Shown one piece after another: positions 33,122 to 40,389 of a stretch of DNA of 40,389 bases. This DNA is from Synechococcales cyanobacterium RM1_1_8 (GTDB taxonomy: Bacteria; Cyanobacteriota; Cyanobacteriia; PCC-9006; JAAUQQ01): contig JAAUQQ010000003.1 of NCBI GenBank assembly GCA_012032745.1, positions 1-40,389 on the forward strand. Direction: 5' to 3'. Numbering within the stretch: position 1 is the stretch's first letter; each line of letters begins with the position of its first letter. The notes under the pieces are model-generated. The model had not been told where the DNA came from, did not search any database, and was given only the letters and a program-made list of their open reading frames with translations. The position numbers and the translations under genes are program-made.

Positions 33122-34384
33122 TTAGGTCAGGGCCTCCAGGTAGTCGCGAATCAGGTTGCGGCGGCGGGGCTGACGCAGCTTTTGCAGAGCCTTGGCTTCA
33201 ATCTGGCGCACGCGCTCGCGGGACAGCTCCAGACTGCGGCCAATCTCTGCCAGGGAATAGGGCTGACCATCGCGCAACCCAAAGCGCATCCGAATCACCT
33301 CTTGTTCCCGCTCGGTCAGCTCATCCAAGAGATTTTGCAGATCCTTGCGCAGGGCTTCGCGCATCAAACGGTCCTCGGGAGAAGCCTCATCGGTTTCGAG
33401 CAGATCGCCCAGCTCCGTGTCCTTTTCCTTGCCTACCTTGGTTTCGAGCGAAACCGAGCGGGGCACTTTCATCAACACTTCACGCACTTGGGGCGGCGTC
33501 ATGTCCAGCTCCTTGGCCACATCTTCAATTGTGGCGGTGCGGCCTTCTTTTTGGGAGATTTGGCGCTGGGCCTTTTTGATTTTGTTGAGCTTTTCGGTGA
33601 TGTGGACCGGCAGGCGAATGGTGCGGCTTTGGGTGGCGATCGCCCGCGTAATCCCCTGACGAATCCACCAATAGGCATAGGTACTAAAGCGATAGCCCTT
33701 GGTGGGGTCAAACTTCTCCACCGCCCGCTCCAGGCCCAGGGTGCCCTCCTGGATCAAATCCAGCAGCTCCAGGCCACGATTTTGATATTTCTTCGCCACC
33801 GACACCACCAGGCGCAGGTTGGCATTGATCATGCGTTTCTTCGAAGCATCTCCCGCTGCCAAAATCTGATCGAGTTCCTGGGTCGTCAAAGCGGCCAAAT
33901 TGGCCCAGCATTGCTTGCCCGCTGCCAGGGTGGGCTTGAGGTCGGCCACGGGCATCTCCGCCGCCGAAGCCCAGCGCTGAAAGGAGGGACGGTGGCCCAG
34001 CTTGGCCCGGAGCTGATCGCGAATGGCCATCAGCTCCACATAGCGCTGGAGAATGCCGCCTTCGCTTTGGGCAAACCCATTGCGCTGCTCCAGCAAGCCC
34101 ATGTAGCGCTGCACCTGCTGGGCCTCAGAGACCTCTTCGTGGCGCAACAGCAGGGGCACGCGGCCAATTTCTTGGAGATAGATGCGCACCAGGTCGGTTG
34201 TATGGCGACCGCTGCGACCGCTCTTACTCAGATCCACCGCCAAAACTTTAACGATTTCATCGTCGTCGATGAGGCCTGCGGTGACATCGGCATCAGCACC
34301 AATGAAGGTTGAATCGTCCGGATCTGCGCTCAAGGCAGTATCTTCAACCGCAGCAGATTCTTTGTACAAGGGGAGTTCTGACAT
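33122..34384 (-). CDS. RpoD-like group 2 sigma-70 factor
   Basis: A 420-residue sigma factor. Region 1.2 is DLVRIYLQEIGRVPLLLRHE (about 64-83). Region 2 is complete: NLRLVVSVAKKYQNRGLELL, DLIQEGTLGLERAVEKFDPT, RFSTYAYWWIRQGITRAIA and RTIRLPVHI. Region 3 follows (QISQKEGRTATIEDVAKELD). Region 4.2 is SLAEIGRSLELSRERVRQIE, ending AKALQKLRQPRRRNLIRDYL. The acidic, short region 1.1 and total length fit a group 2 (SigC-like) factor better than the primary SigA, but the promoter-recognition residues are those of group 1/2 in general. SigC is a tentative subtype. The neighbours give no extra clue. Confidence 0.88.
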   Translation of the reverse strand: MSELPLYKESAAVEDTALSADPDDSTFIGADADVTAGLIDDDEIVKVLAVDLSKSGRSGRHTTDLVRIYLQEIGRVPLLLRHEEVSEAQQVQRYMGLLEQRNGFAQSEGGILQRYVELMAIRDQLRAKLGHRPSFQRWASAAEMPVADLKPTLAAGKQCWANLAALTTQELDQILAAGDASKKRMINANLRLVVSVAKKYQNRGLELLDLIQEGTLGLERAVEKFDPTKGYRFSTYAYWWIRQGITRAIATQSRTIRLPVHITEKLNKIKKAQRQISQKEGRTATIEDVAKELDMTPPQVREVLMKVPRSVSLETKVGKEKDTELGDLLETDEASPEDRLMREALRKDLQNLLDELTEREQEVIRMRFGLRDGQPYSLAEIGRSLELSRERVRQIEAKALQKLRQPRRRNLIRDYLEALT

Positions 34385-35004
34385 AGGTCACGCAGGGAGT
34401 TTGAGAGAAGACAACTAGACTTGCTCGGGTCTCACGCCCCTAGTGTTCCCAACGATCTTGGACCATGCACAGTCAAGAGAGCTTCAGGGTTCCTAGGGAT
34501 GTCGTTCGAGGCGGGGTGGGTTTAACCCGCTTCGATTAAGAAAAGTCTACTCGGATAGAAAAAATGACGGATACGGGATAAATACGGGAAAGAAATTGAA
34601 TGCCCCTGCGCTCTTAGATTAGCTACGTAACTATCAGCGTCAATTCCCGAAGGTGAGGGTTGAATTTCAAAAGGTGAAATCCAGATTGGTTAAGGTTTGC
34701 GAGCCTAGCAGTGGTATTGACCCACCACGGCAGCACTTCCCTGATGCCCCATTGACCAATTCGCCCTGGATGTGGTTTATCTTCCAGGGTGATTATTGCT
34801 CCCTAAAAGCCCTCAGACCCATCGGGCTCGTGAGGGTTCCCAGCCAATAGGGGTCTGTAAACAATTTTTAGGGGGATAGAGCCTGGAGGAGGATCTGAGC
34901 CGGTTGGTGCGTTGGCTAACAATTTGAATGGGGATACTGGTTGAATGGGGATACTGGTGTTTTGAAATATGAATAAAAGCTTAAGTTTTGGCTGTGAAGT
35001 AGAA
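34385..35004. other. Long intergenic region upstream of the sigma factor
   Basis: 620 bases with no convincing gene. A 65-codon frame at 34653-34850 looks non-coding. The region contains a 17 bp x2 repeat (34924-34957). The sigma factor promoter probably lies in the A/T-rich part at 34520-34640. Confidence 0.5.
34924..34957. repeat. Direct repeat, 17 bp x 2
   Basis: TTGAATGGGGATACTGG occurs twice back to back without mismatch (34924-34940, 34941-34957). Confidence 0.92.
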
Positions 35005-35042
35005 AAAAAGGGGAAATTCTAGCCCTAGAATTTCCCCTTTTT
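35005..35042. terminator. Bidirectional intrinsic terminator after pgk
   Basis: A perfect 18 bp inverted repeat AAAAAGGGGAAATTCTAG / CTAGAATTTCCCCTTTTT around a CC centre. The A tract on one side and T tract on the other let it stop transcription in both directions. It is about 105 bases past the pgk stop. Confidence 0.92.
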
Positions 35043-35145
35043 GAGTGGATTTGGGTTGGTATTAGGCAACCTTGGTTACAGTGCCCAGCGACTGCCCAAA
35101 ACCTGGGGCGGCTTAGGCTGGTACAGAAACTGACGCCTCGCTGTA

Positions 35146-36351
35146 CTAGGCATTATCCAAAGCAGCGATACCGGGCAGCTCCTTGCCCTCCAGCAGTTCC
35201 AGGCTGGCACCGCCGCCCGTGGAGATATGGCTCATCTGCTCTGCCAAGCCAAACTGCTCCACCGCTGCCACAGAGTCGCCACCGCCAATGATCGTGGTGC
35301 AACCACCGGGAGTGAGGGAGCCAAGGGTCTCGGCCACACCTCGGGTGCCCGCTTCAAACTTGGGAAACTCAAACACACCCATGGGGCCATTCCAAATCAC
35401 GGTCTTGCAATCGCCCAGGGCTGCCTGGAACGCCTTGATCGAATCGGGGCCAATGTCCAAGCCCATCCAGCCATCGGGAATCGCATCGATGCTGACGGTC
35501 TGGGTGTTGGCATCCTTGTCGAACTTATCGGCAACTACCACATCGGTGGGAAGAATCAGCTCCACGCCGTTCTTCTCCGCCAGGGCGGTCAGTTCCCTGG
35601 CCAGGTCCAGCTTGTCGTCTTCCACCAGGGAACCGCCGACGGAAATACCGCGCGACTTATAGAAGGTGAAGATCATACCGCCGCCGAGGAACAGCTTGTC
35701 CACTTTTCCCAGCAGCGCTTCGATCACGGTGATTTTGCTAGAAACCTTGGAGCCGCCGACGATCGCCGCCAAAGGCCGCACCGGCTCATCCACCGCCGAT
35801 TTCAAAAACTGAAGCTCCTTCTCGATCAGCAGACCCGCCACATTGGGGGAGAGGTATGCCGTCACCCCAGCGGTGGAGCCATGGGCGCGGTGGGCGGTGC
35901 CAAAGGCATCGTTGACATAGACATCGGCCACGGCAGCGAGCTGCTGGGCAAACTCGGGGTCATTGGCCTCTTCGCCCGCGTGGAAGCGCACATTCTCCAG
36001 CAAAATCACATCGCCATCGGCCATGGCTGCCACCGCCGCCTGGACGCCCTCGCCGATGCAGTCATCGGTTTTGGTGACGGTCTGGCCCAAGCTTTCTGAG
36101 AGACGGGCCGCCACGGGGGTGAGGCGCATGCTGTCCACAACCTTGCCCTTGGGCCGACCGAAGTGGCTACAGAGGATGACTTTGGCTCCCTTGCTGGCCA
36201 AGTCCTTGATCGTGGGTAGGGCGGCCCGGATGCGGGTGTCGTCGGTGATGTTGCCCGCATCGTCCAGGGGCACGTTGAAGTCAGCACGAACGAGGACGCG
36301 CTTTCCGGACAGATCGCTAGCGGTCAGATTGGCAACAGACTTCTTAGCCAC
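35146..36351 (-). CDS. pgk: Phosphoglycerate kinase
   Basis: A 401-residue enzyme that phosphorylates 3-phosphoglycerate with ATP in the Calvin cycle and runs in reverse in glycolysis. Signatures: [15 protein letters not shown] (about 19-33), [39 protein letters not shown] (about 205-213), [10 protein letters not shown] and the ATP-site [14 protein letters not shown]. Full length, with a standard start at 36351. It is monocistronic and ends at the bidirectional terminator 35005-35042. A MITE (36497-36626) lies about 145 bases upstream of its start, inside the likely promoter region. Confidence 0.97.
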   Translation of the reverse strand: MAKKSVANLTASDLSGKRVLVRADFNVPLDDAGNITDDTRIRAALPTIKDLASKGAKVILCSHFGRPKGKVVDSMRLTPVAARLSESLGQTVTKTDDCIGEGVQAAVAAMADGDVILLENVRFHAGEEANDPEFAQQLAAVADVYVNDAFGTAHRAHGSTAGVTAYLSPNVAGLLIEKELQFLKSAVDEPVRPLAAIVGGSKVSSKITVIEALLGKVDKLFLGGGMIFTFYKSRGISVGGSLVEDDKLDLARELTALAEKNGVELILPTDVVVADKFDKDANTQTVSIDAIPDGWMGLDIGPDSIKAFQAALGDCKTVIWNGPMGVFEFPKFEAGTRGVAETLGSLTPGGCTTIIGGGDSVAAVEQFGLAEQMSHISTGGGASLELLEGKELPGIAALDNA

Positions 36352-36905
36352 GGCAGCAAGTCTCCTTTTGGGTAGATTGGATTTAATAAGATTTGTTAGG
36401 TCTTTATACTCATTCTCTAATAAATCGGTTCAGAACGAACCTTTGGTTTGAATTTGTTTGATTTCGATAGGTTTGATTCGGTTTCGATGGGTTTTAGAGG
36501 ATGTTTGAGAATTCGCCCAGGCCGGCGCTTTTATACTCAACAGGCTAGACTATGCCCGATTTTTTAAGCAAAAATACGGGCTATGGGCACTATTAGCTAT
36601 AGCCAAAGCTATTCTCAAACATCCTCTTAACCGATTTGACCGGCTCCCTTCGTTCTCGCCGGTGTAATGGATTCCTTGGGGACATTTCTCTCCCTGGGGG
36701 CTCTCCTTCCCAAGCTTGGGCGATGACCCTTTGCAAGGGTTTTATTGCTGTTCTGGATTAAACGTGAAGTTTCAATGCCGGATTACCGAACCTGCGAGGT
36801 GGGGCTGATAGACTGCAAGCAACCACGGCTTAACTGTGGTTTCTATCGTGATTTATACATCGTGGCCCTGGGGCCAGAGAGGCAGCCGAGAGGCTGGAAT
36901 CCATT
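36352..36905. other. Divergent intergenic region between pgk and UspA genes, with MITE
   Basis: 554 bases. The A/T-rich 36370-36490 next to pgk is a likely promoter. MITE copy 2 occupies 36497-36626. The rest, up to the UspA start, holds no gene. Confidence 0.6.
36497..36626. mobile_element. MITE copy 2, 130 bp
   Basis: Terminal inverted repeats GAGGATGTTTGAGAAT (36497-36512) and ATTCTCAAACATCCTC (36611-36626) are identical to those of copy 1, with a TTA target duplication on each side (36494-36496, 36627-36629). The interior is diverged but collinear with copy 1. It inserted between the pgk and UspA starts. Confidence 0.88.
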
Positions 36906-37316
36906 ATGTTTTCAACGGTTCTCTTTCCGCTCGATGACAGCCGTGAATCCCGAGAAGCGGCTGAAATGGTGGCTCAATTCGCCAAGCTGCACCAGAGCCA
37001 GCGGGTGGTGTTGCTGTCGGTTTTTGAAGGGGATGCAGCAGCGCCGGATGGGTCTGGGGGGATGGCCTCCCACGGGGCGATCGCCGAGCTCCTCGACAAT
37101 GCCAAGTCGATGTTCGCCACCCAAGGGGTGACTACCGAAGCCTTGGAGTGCCAAGGCAAGCCCGCCTTTGCCATCTGCGACATCGCCGATGAGATCCAAG
37201 CCGATGTGATCATCATGGGCTGTCGCGGCATGGGCCTGACCGAGGGCGGCGCGGCGGAGAGCGTCACCAATCGGGTGATCAATCTCGCTCCCTGCCCGGT
37301 GCTGGTGGTGCCCTAG
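36906..37316 (+). CDS. Universal stress protein, UspA family
   Basis: A 136-residue single-domain UspA protein. The N-terminal strand FSTVLFPLDDSRESREAAEM carries the adenosine-binding aspartate. The C-terminal phosphate loop is MGCRGMGLTEGGAAESVTNR, in the G-x2-G-x9-G(S/T) position, but the last glycine is glutamate (AESVT), so ATP binding may be weakened. It ends CPVLVVP, the usual C-terminus. Function in stress survival is known for the family, but the ligand here is uncertain. It is alone on this strand, with its promoter shared with pgk through the MITE-bearing spacer. Confidence 0.92.
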   Translation: MFSTVLFPLDDSRESREAAEMVAQFAKLHQSQRVVLLSVFEGDAAAPDGSGGMASHGAIAELLDNAKSMFATQGVTTEALECQGKPAFAICDIADEIQADVIIMGCRGMGLTEGGAAESVTNRVINLAPCPVLVVP

Positions 37317-37407
37317 GGATAGGAGGCTTCCAGATGGATCTCTAGAACGCCCGCCAGAATGCCCGCCCCAAACATCCGTCCCAAGCCATCCGCCCAAAAC
37401 CATCCGT

Positions 37408-38211
37408 TCAAAACCGCCAAGCTCCCCCTAGCTGGAGAGAGTGAATCAAGATGGTGTTGGCATCAAAGTCCACATCCCCCACATTTTCGATATCCGCCAC
37501 GGTGAAGTTTTGTCCGGGCAGTCCCTGGAGTCTGTAGCCCAGGAAAACGCTGGCGTTGGGAGAAATATCATAGGCCAGGCCAGCCTTGGCCTGGAAAATG
37601 GCGCTGATGCCCGAGCCATCCAGGGATGCAGTGCCCAGCGCTGGAACGCCCACATTGACATCGTCCGCCGTGAGCCTGGCAATGCCTACACCGCCGCCGA
37701 TGTAGGGGCGAAAGGCTGTGCCCGTGGGGATGTCGTAGTAGCCATTGGCCGAGAGGGACCACACGTCAAAGCGACCGCTGGCATTGGCCAAGTTGCCGAA
37801 GCCATCGGTGTCTACGCCGCTGACATTGTTGCGGTTGTAGCTCAGTTCCAGCTCCGCCCTGGCATCCCGAAATTGGTAACCTAGGGCTCCGCTGATGGCA
37901 AAGCCGGTGTCGGTTTTCACGGAAATGTCGATCGGCTCAACCGGGATGGGAGCAACGACGATAGGAGGCAAGCCGAATCCAGGGTCGATGGGGTCAACTT
38001 CGATCTCGAAGGATTCGGATTCAATGTCTACGGAATAGCCGAAGCCTGCGCCGGGGGAGATGGAGCCGTACCAACCGGTGGGCTTTGGGCTTGGGGCCGT
38101 TTGGGCTTGGGCAGAGGTTGCGACCAGGGAGAAAGCACCGAGGGAGAAAGCACCGAGGGCGCATCTGCCGAAGGAGCGCAAGCCGGAGCGGACGAGTCTG
38201 GATGGGGCCAT
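37408..38211 (-). CDS. Outer-membrane beta-barrel protein (porin-like)
   Basis: A 267-residue protein with a signal peptide (hydrophobic core about 18-31, cleavage after AQA near residue 36) and an eight-stranded-type barrel: alternating strands such as GWYGSISPGAGFGYSV, GFAISGALGYQFRDARAELE, FRPYIGGGVGIARLTA, ISAIFQAKAGLAYDI and SVFLGYRLQG, ending in the C-terminal aromatic LGGAWRF that targets the outer membrane. A proline-rich loop (IVVAPIPVEPI) and acidic segment lie at about 62-92. It is probably a small OmpW/OmpA-type barrel, with substrate or partner unknown. It faces the Wzz-type gene across a 568-base gap. Confidence 0.88.
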   Translation of the reverse strand: MAPSRLVRSGLRSFGRCALGAFSLGAFSLVATSAQAQTAPSPKPTGWYGSISPGAGFGYSVDIESESFEIEVDPIDPGFGLPPIVVAPIPVEPIDISVKTDTGFAISGALGYQFRDARAELELSYNRNNVSGVDTDGFGNLANASGRFDVWSLSANGYYDIPTGTAFRPYIGGGVGIARLTADDVNVGVPALGTASLDGSGISAIFQAKAGLAYDISPNASVFLGYRLQGLPGQNFTVADIENVGDVDFDANTILIHSLQLGGAWRF

Positions 38212-38779
38212 GGTGGGAAAGGATGGGTCATCGCAAATCTTGTTCTTCCATTCCCTGGGGCAGCTCGGGAGGCCGCGATCGCACCGAGTTTTGGAAGCCT
38301 GGGAAGGAAGGAAGGGCGATCGCAGACCAAATCTCCGGTAAATGGATAGACTGACACCCTTACAACTATCACGTTTTTTGGGCTGGCTCTATGGCTAGGG
38401 GCAAATTCAGAAAAACTGTCACAGCTTGGGGAACTTTTTCTGAATGGTATTTTCGGATACGAATCATCCAGGGGCGCGATCGCCCGCTGAACCATGTGAA
38501 CCATGGGGCTCCAGTTCAACCGCCAAGCATCACCTACCGCCCATCACCTACCGCCCATCACCTACCGCCCATCACCTAGCACTTGCCATGCCTGGCAGCC
38601 CAAGCCCATCACTCAAATAATTCAAATTCAACATTTTTAGAATTCATCACGATTCGCCAATTCAGCCTGGGAACTCTATTGGGTGAGTCATTGCCGAAAT
38701 TGCAGCATTACCAGATGCCCATGCCAGATGCGATCGCCATGGGACTCCACTGGCAACTCCTCCCAAGCGCTTATTCCTG
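38212..38779. other. Intergenic region with minisatellite
   Basis: 568 bases. It contains a 14 bp tandem repeat (38528-38578) and no gene with support. The promoters of the barrel gene and of the Wzz-type gene should lie here. Confidence 0.6.
38528..38578. repeat. Minisatellite, 14 bp x 3.6
   Basis: CATCACCTACCGCC occurs three full times plus nine bases (38528-38578) without mismatch. The perfect copies suggest recent expansion and possible length variation between strains, about 200 bases upstream of the Wzz-type gene. Confidence 0.93.
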
Positions 38780-40186
38780 ATGACTACTGCCCCTTCGCTA
38801 CCCCAGCGAACCCTCGCCACAGTGCTCGCCACAGCACAACGTCACGGTCTGGTGGTGGGCAGTATTTTTCTGGGGGTGATGACGCTGTCGGCACTGCTGG
38901 CCAATGTCAAACCGCCGGACTACGCTGCGACAGGACGTTTGAGGTTCACCCGCAACAGCCCCACCGCCTCCATCACCGAAGCCGGTCGCCAGGTCGGCCA
39001 GCTCGAAGCCTTGGTGGAGCAATCGAGTCCCTTGGAGACGGAAATTGAGGTGCTCCAATCCTCGAAGCTGATCGAGCCAGTGATCCAAAAACTGGGGCTC
39101 AAGGATGATCAGGGAGCCCAGCTAACCAATGAGGATTTTTTGCAGAATCTCCGGGTCAAGGCGGTGCGATCGTCCGATGTCTTGGCCATTACCTATGTAG
39201 GCCAGGAGCCCCAGCAGGTGGCAGCGGTGGTGAATGAGCTGCTGCAAAGCTACCTGGTGAGCGATGTGGCTGCGCGTCGCGCCCAGGCCCGCAAGGCCCT
39301 GGATTTTGTGGAGCAGCAGCTACCGGCCTCGCAGCGCCGCGTGGCGGCGGCGGAACAGGCCCTGACCCAGTTTCAGCAGAGCAGCGACCAGGTGCTGGCC
39401 AGCCAGGATCCCAGTGGGGTAGTGACACGGGCCAGTGCCCTCAAGCAGCAGGTGGGGGAGCTGACGGCGGCCCTGGCGGATACGGAGGCTCAATTGGGGG
39501 TGTTGCGATCGCAGTTCGAAGCCAGCCAAGCGGATCCTCGGGTGCGCCAGACCATGCTCAGCCAATCGGGGCCGGTGCAAAGTGCGTTGAGTGAACTATC
39601 TACCGCTGAATTGGAACTGGGCCAGCTCAAGGCCCGCTATCAGTTAGAGGCTCCCATCGTGCGGGAAGCCCAGGCCAATGTGGATGCCCTGAGGGAGATT
39701 GTCCGCCAGCGCCAAGCTGAGGCCTTGGAGGGGCCGACGGCGGGGGTGGTGCTGCTGGGCACCCCGGATCCGCTCTATCAATCCTTGACCCGAGAAATTC
39801 TCTCCCTGGAAAGCCGCCAATCGGGCCTGGTGCAACAACTGGAAGTCTTGACTGGCCAAGAGGCCCTGGCCCAGGAGCAGCTCAGGCTGTTGCCCCAGCA
39901 TCTGGAGACCCAGCGCACCCTCCAGCAAACGGTGGAAGTGGCCCAGGCAGCCAATGCAAACCTGTTGGAAAAGGTGGGCGAGCTGCGCATCGCCGAAGCC
40001 CAAAACGTGGGCAATGCCGAGGTGCTGGTGGCGGCGGAGGTGCCCCTCAATCCGGTGTCGAGCAAAGTTCCTCTCTATGCAGCGGGACTGTTGTTGAGCG
40101 TGATGCTGTCTGGGCTGTGGATTTACACCGCTGAAAGCCAACAGCGTGAAATTCATTTGCAGAATGCTAACTCATCATCGCTTTAA
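38780..40186 (+). CDS. Wzz/GumC-type polysaccharide chain-length protein
   Basis: A 468-residue inner-membrane protein. TM1 spans about 22-42 (GLVVGSIFLGVMTLSALLAN), a Wzz domain follows (ATGRLRFTRN; ETEIEVLQSSKLIEPVIQKL; VLAITYVGQEPQQVAAVVNE; LLQSYL), then a long coiled coil (about 165-400, rich in EQALTQFQQ and LGQLKARYQ). TM2 lies near the C-terminus (PLYAAGLLLSVMLSGLWIY, about 438-456). This is the polysaccharide co-polymerase type 2 shape, without the C-terminal BY-kinase domain in this protein. It regulates export or chain length of exopolysaccharide or O-antigen. A separate kinase is not in the window. Start chosen at ATG 38780. Confidence 0.88.
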   Translation: MTTAPSLPQRTLATVLATAQRHGLVVGSIFLGVMTLSALLANVKPPDYAATGRLRFTRNSPTASITEAGRQVGQLEALVEQSSPLETEIEVLQSSKLIEPVIQKLGLKDDQGAQLTNEDFLQNLRVKAVRSSDVLAITYVGQEPQQVAAVVNELLQSYLVSDVAARRAQARKALDFVEQQLPASQRRVAAAEQALTQFQQSSDQVLASQDPSGVVTRASALKQQVGELTAALADTEAQLGVLRSQFEASQADPRVRQTMLSQSGPVQSALSELSTAELELGQLKARYQLEAPIVREAQANVDALREIVRQRQAEALEGPTAGVVLLGTPDPLYQSLTREILSLESRQSGLVQQLEVLTGQEALAQEQLRLLPQHLETQRTLQQTVEVAQAANANLLEKVGELRIAEAQNVGNAEVLVAAEVPLNPVSSKVPLYAAGLLLSVMLSGLWIYTAESQQREIHLQNANSSSL

Positions 40187-40326
40187 CGGAAGCTCCGTAT
40201 TTATGTCCCTTTGTACGGGAATAGACGGATCGATTTACGTTTGATCAAGGGTTCGCCATGATGAGTTTGTTGGACTTTGTGGTGGCTAATCCAGCGAGGC
40301 GTGAGTTTCTGTACTAACCTGGGCCG

Positions 40327-40389
40327 CCCTCATCCCCCAGCCCCTTCTCCCTTTCGGGGAGAAGGGGAGCCGGATCGGAGCCCCTCTCC
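40327..40389. repeat. Dispersed hairpin repeat at right edge
   Basis: CCCTCATCCCCCAGCCCC then TTCTCC is followed by a hairpin around CTTTCG (CCCCTTCTCC / GGGAGAAGGGG, 40341-40367) and AGCCGGATCGGAGCCCCTCTCC. The AGCCGGATC block is the reverse complement of GATCCGGCT in the 4814 copy. The repeat probably continues beyond the window. Confidence 0.8.

Noticed and set aside
33182-34312. Plus-strand 376-codon frame opposite the sigma factor
   Set aside because: It is an antisense shadow rich in Gln/His with no motif. The sigma factor has all regions.
34653-34850. 65-codon frame in the sigma/pgk spacer
   Set aside because: The composition does not look coding and there is no family resemblance or ribosome-binding site.

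Overview
The window is cyanobacterial chromosome. The HIP1 octamer GCGATCGC recurs throughout (for example at 1353-1360 and 4494-4501). The gene set is also cyanobacterial: CP12, a plant-type phosphoglycerate kinase, a Ycf19/YggT protein, an ABC1/UbiB-type kinase, an RpoD-like group 2 sigma factor and several small conserved cyanobacterial proteins. I cannot name the genus. No tRNA, rRNA or CRISPR array was seen.

Layout. 1-4900 is an accessory, scarred zone: an IS1-type transposase zinc-ribbon remnant, an exported protein of unknown function, a DUF6326 membrane protein set between a quinone-oxidoreductase-like dehydrogenase and a second copy of that gene's 3' end, a divergent TetR regulator with a palindromic operator, and a gene remnant cut off by a dispersed repeat. 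4938-10930 holds a CsgG-like secretion protein, an exported seven-blade WD40 protein, a cupin plus small cysteine protein pair, a 1-Cys peroxiredoxin, a membrane-anchored alpha/beta hydrolase without its nucleophile serine, and a GNAT acetyltransferase. 11049-24362 contains cysK, a CP12-like/CP12 pair, the ABC1 kinase followed by a Uma2 gene and a duplicated ABC1 3' end, a glycine-zipper/WD40 protein, a family 25 glycosyltransferase and fusA. Six genes in this stretch are interrupted by single-base length differences, nearly all in short homopolymers. Restoring one base gives natural proteins of normal length, so sequence error is likely for at least some.

24677-31095 carries an ArsR regulator beside a decayed Old Yellow Enzyme gene, a repeat-rich SGNH hydrolase, and a minus-strand operon (PhyH-type dioxygenase, FemAB-like acyltransferase, DegT aminotransferase) ending in a strong intrinsic terminator. 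It looks like a small sugar or metabolite tailoring module. 31096-40389 is mostly housekeeping (moaD-like, YggT, sigma factor, pgk, UspA) plus two cell-envelope genes: an outer-membrane beta-barrel protein and a Wzz-type chain-length protein. Two copies of a ~130 bp MITE with 16 bp terminal inverted repeats and TNA target duplications lie at 31536 and 36497. A family of C/G-rich hairpin repeats recurs at 1, 4814, 31413, 33052 and the right edge.

The most unusual pattern is that two unrelated genes (the dehydrogenase and the ABC1 kinase) each have a second, diverged copy of their 3' end downstream in direct orientation, with one foreign-looking gene between the copies (DUF6326 and Uma2).
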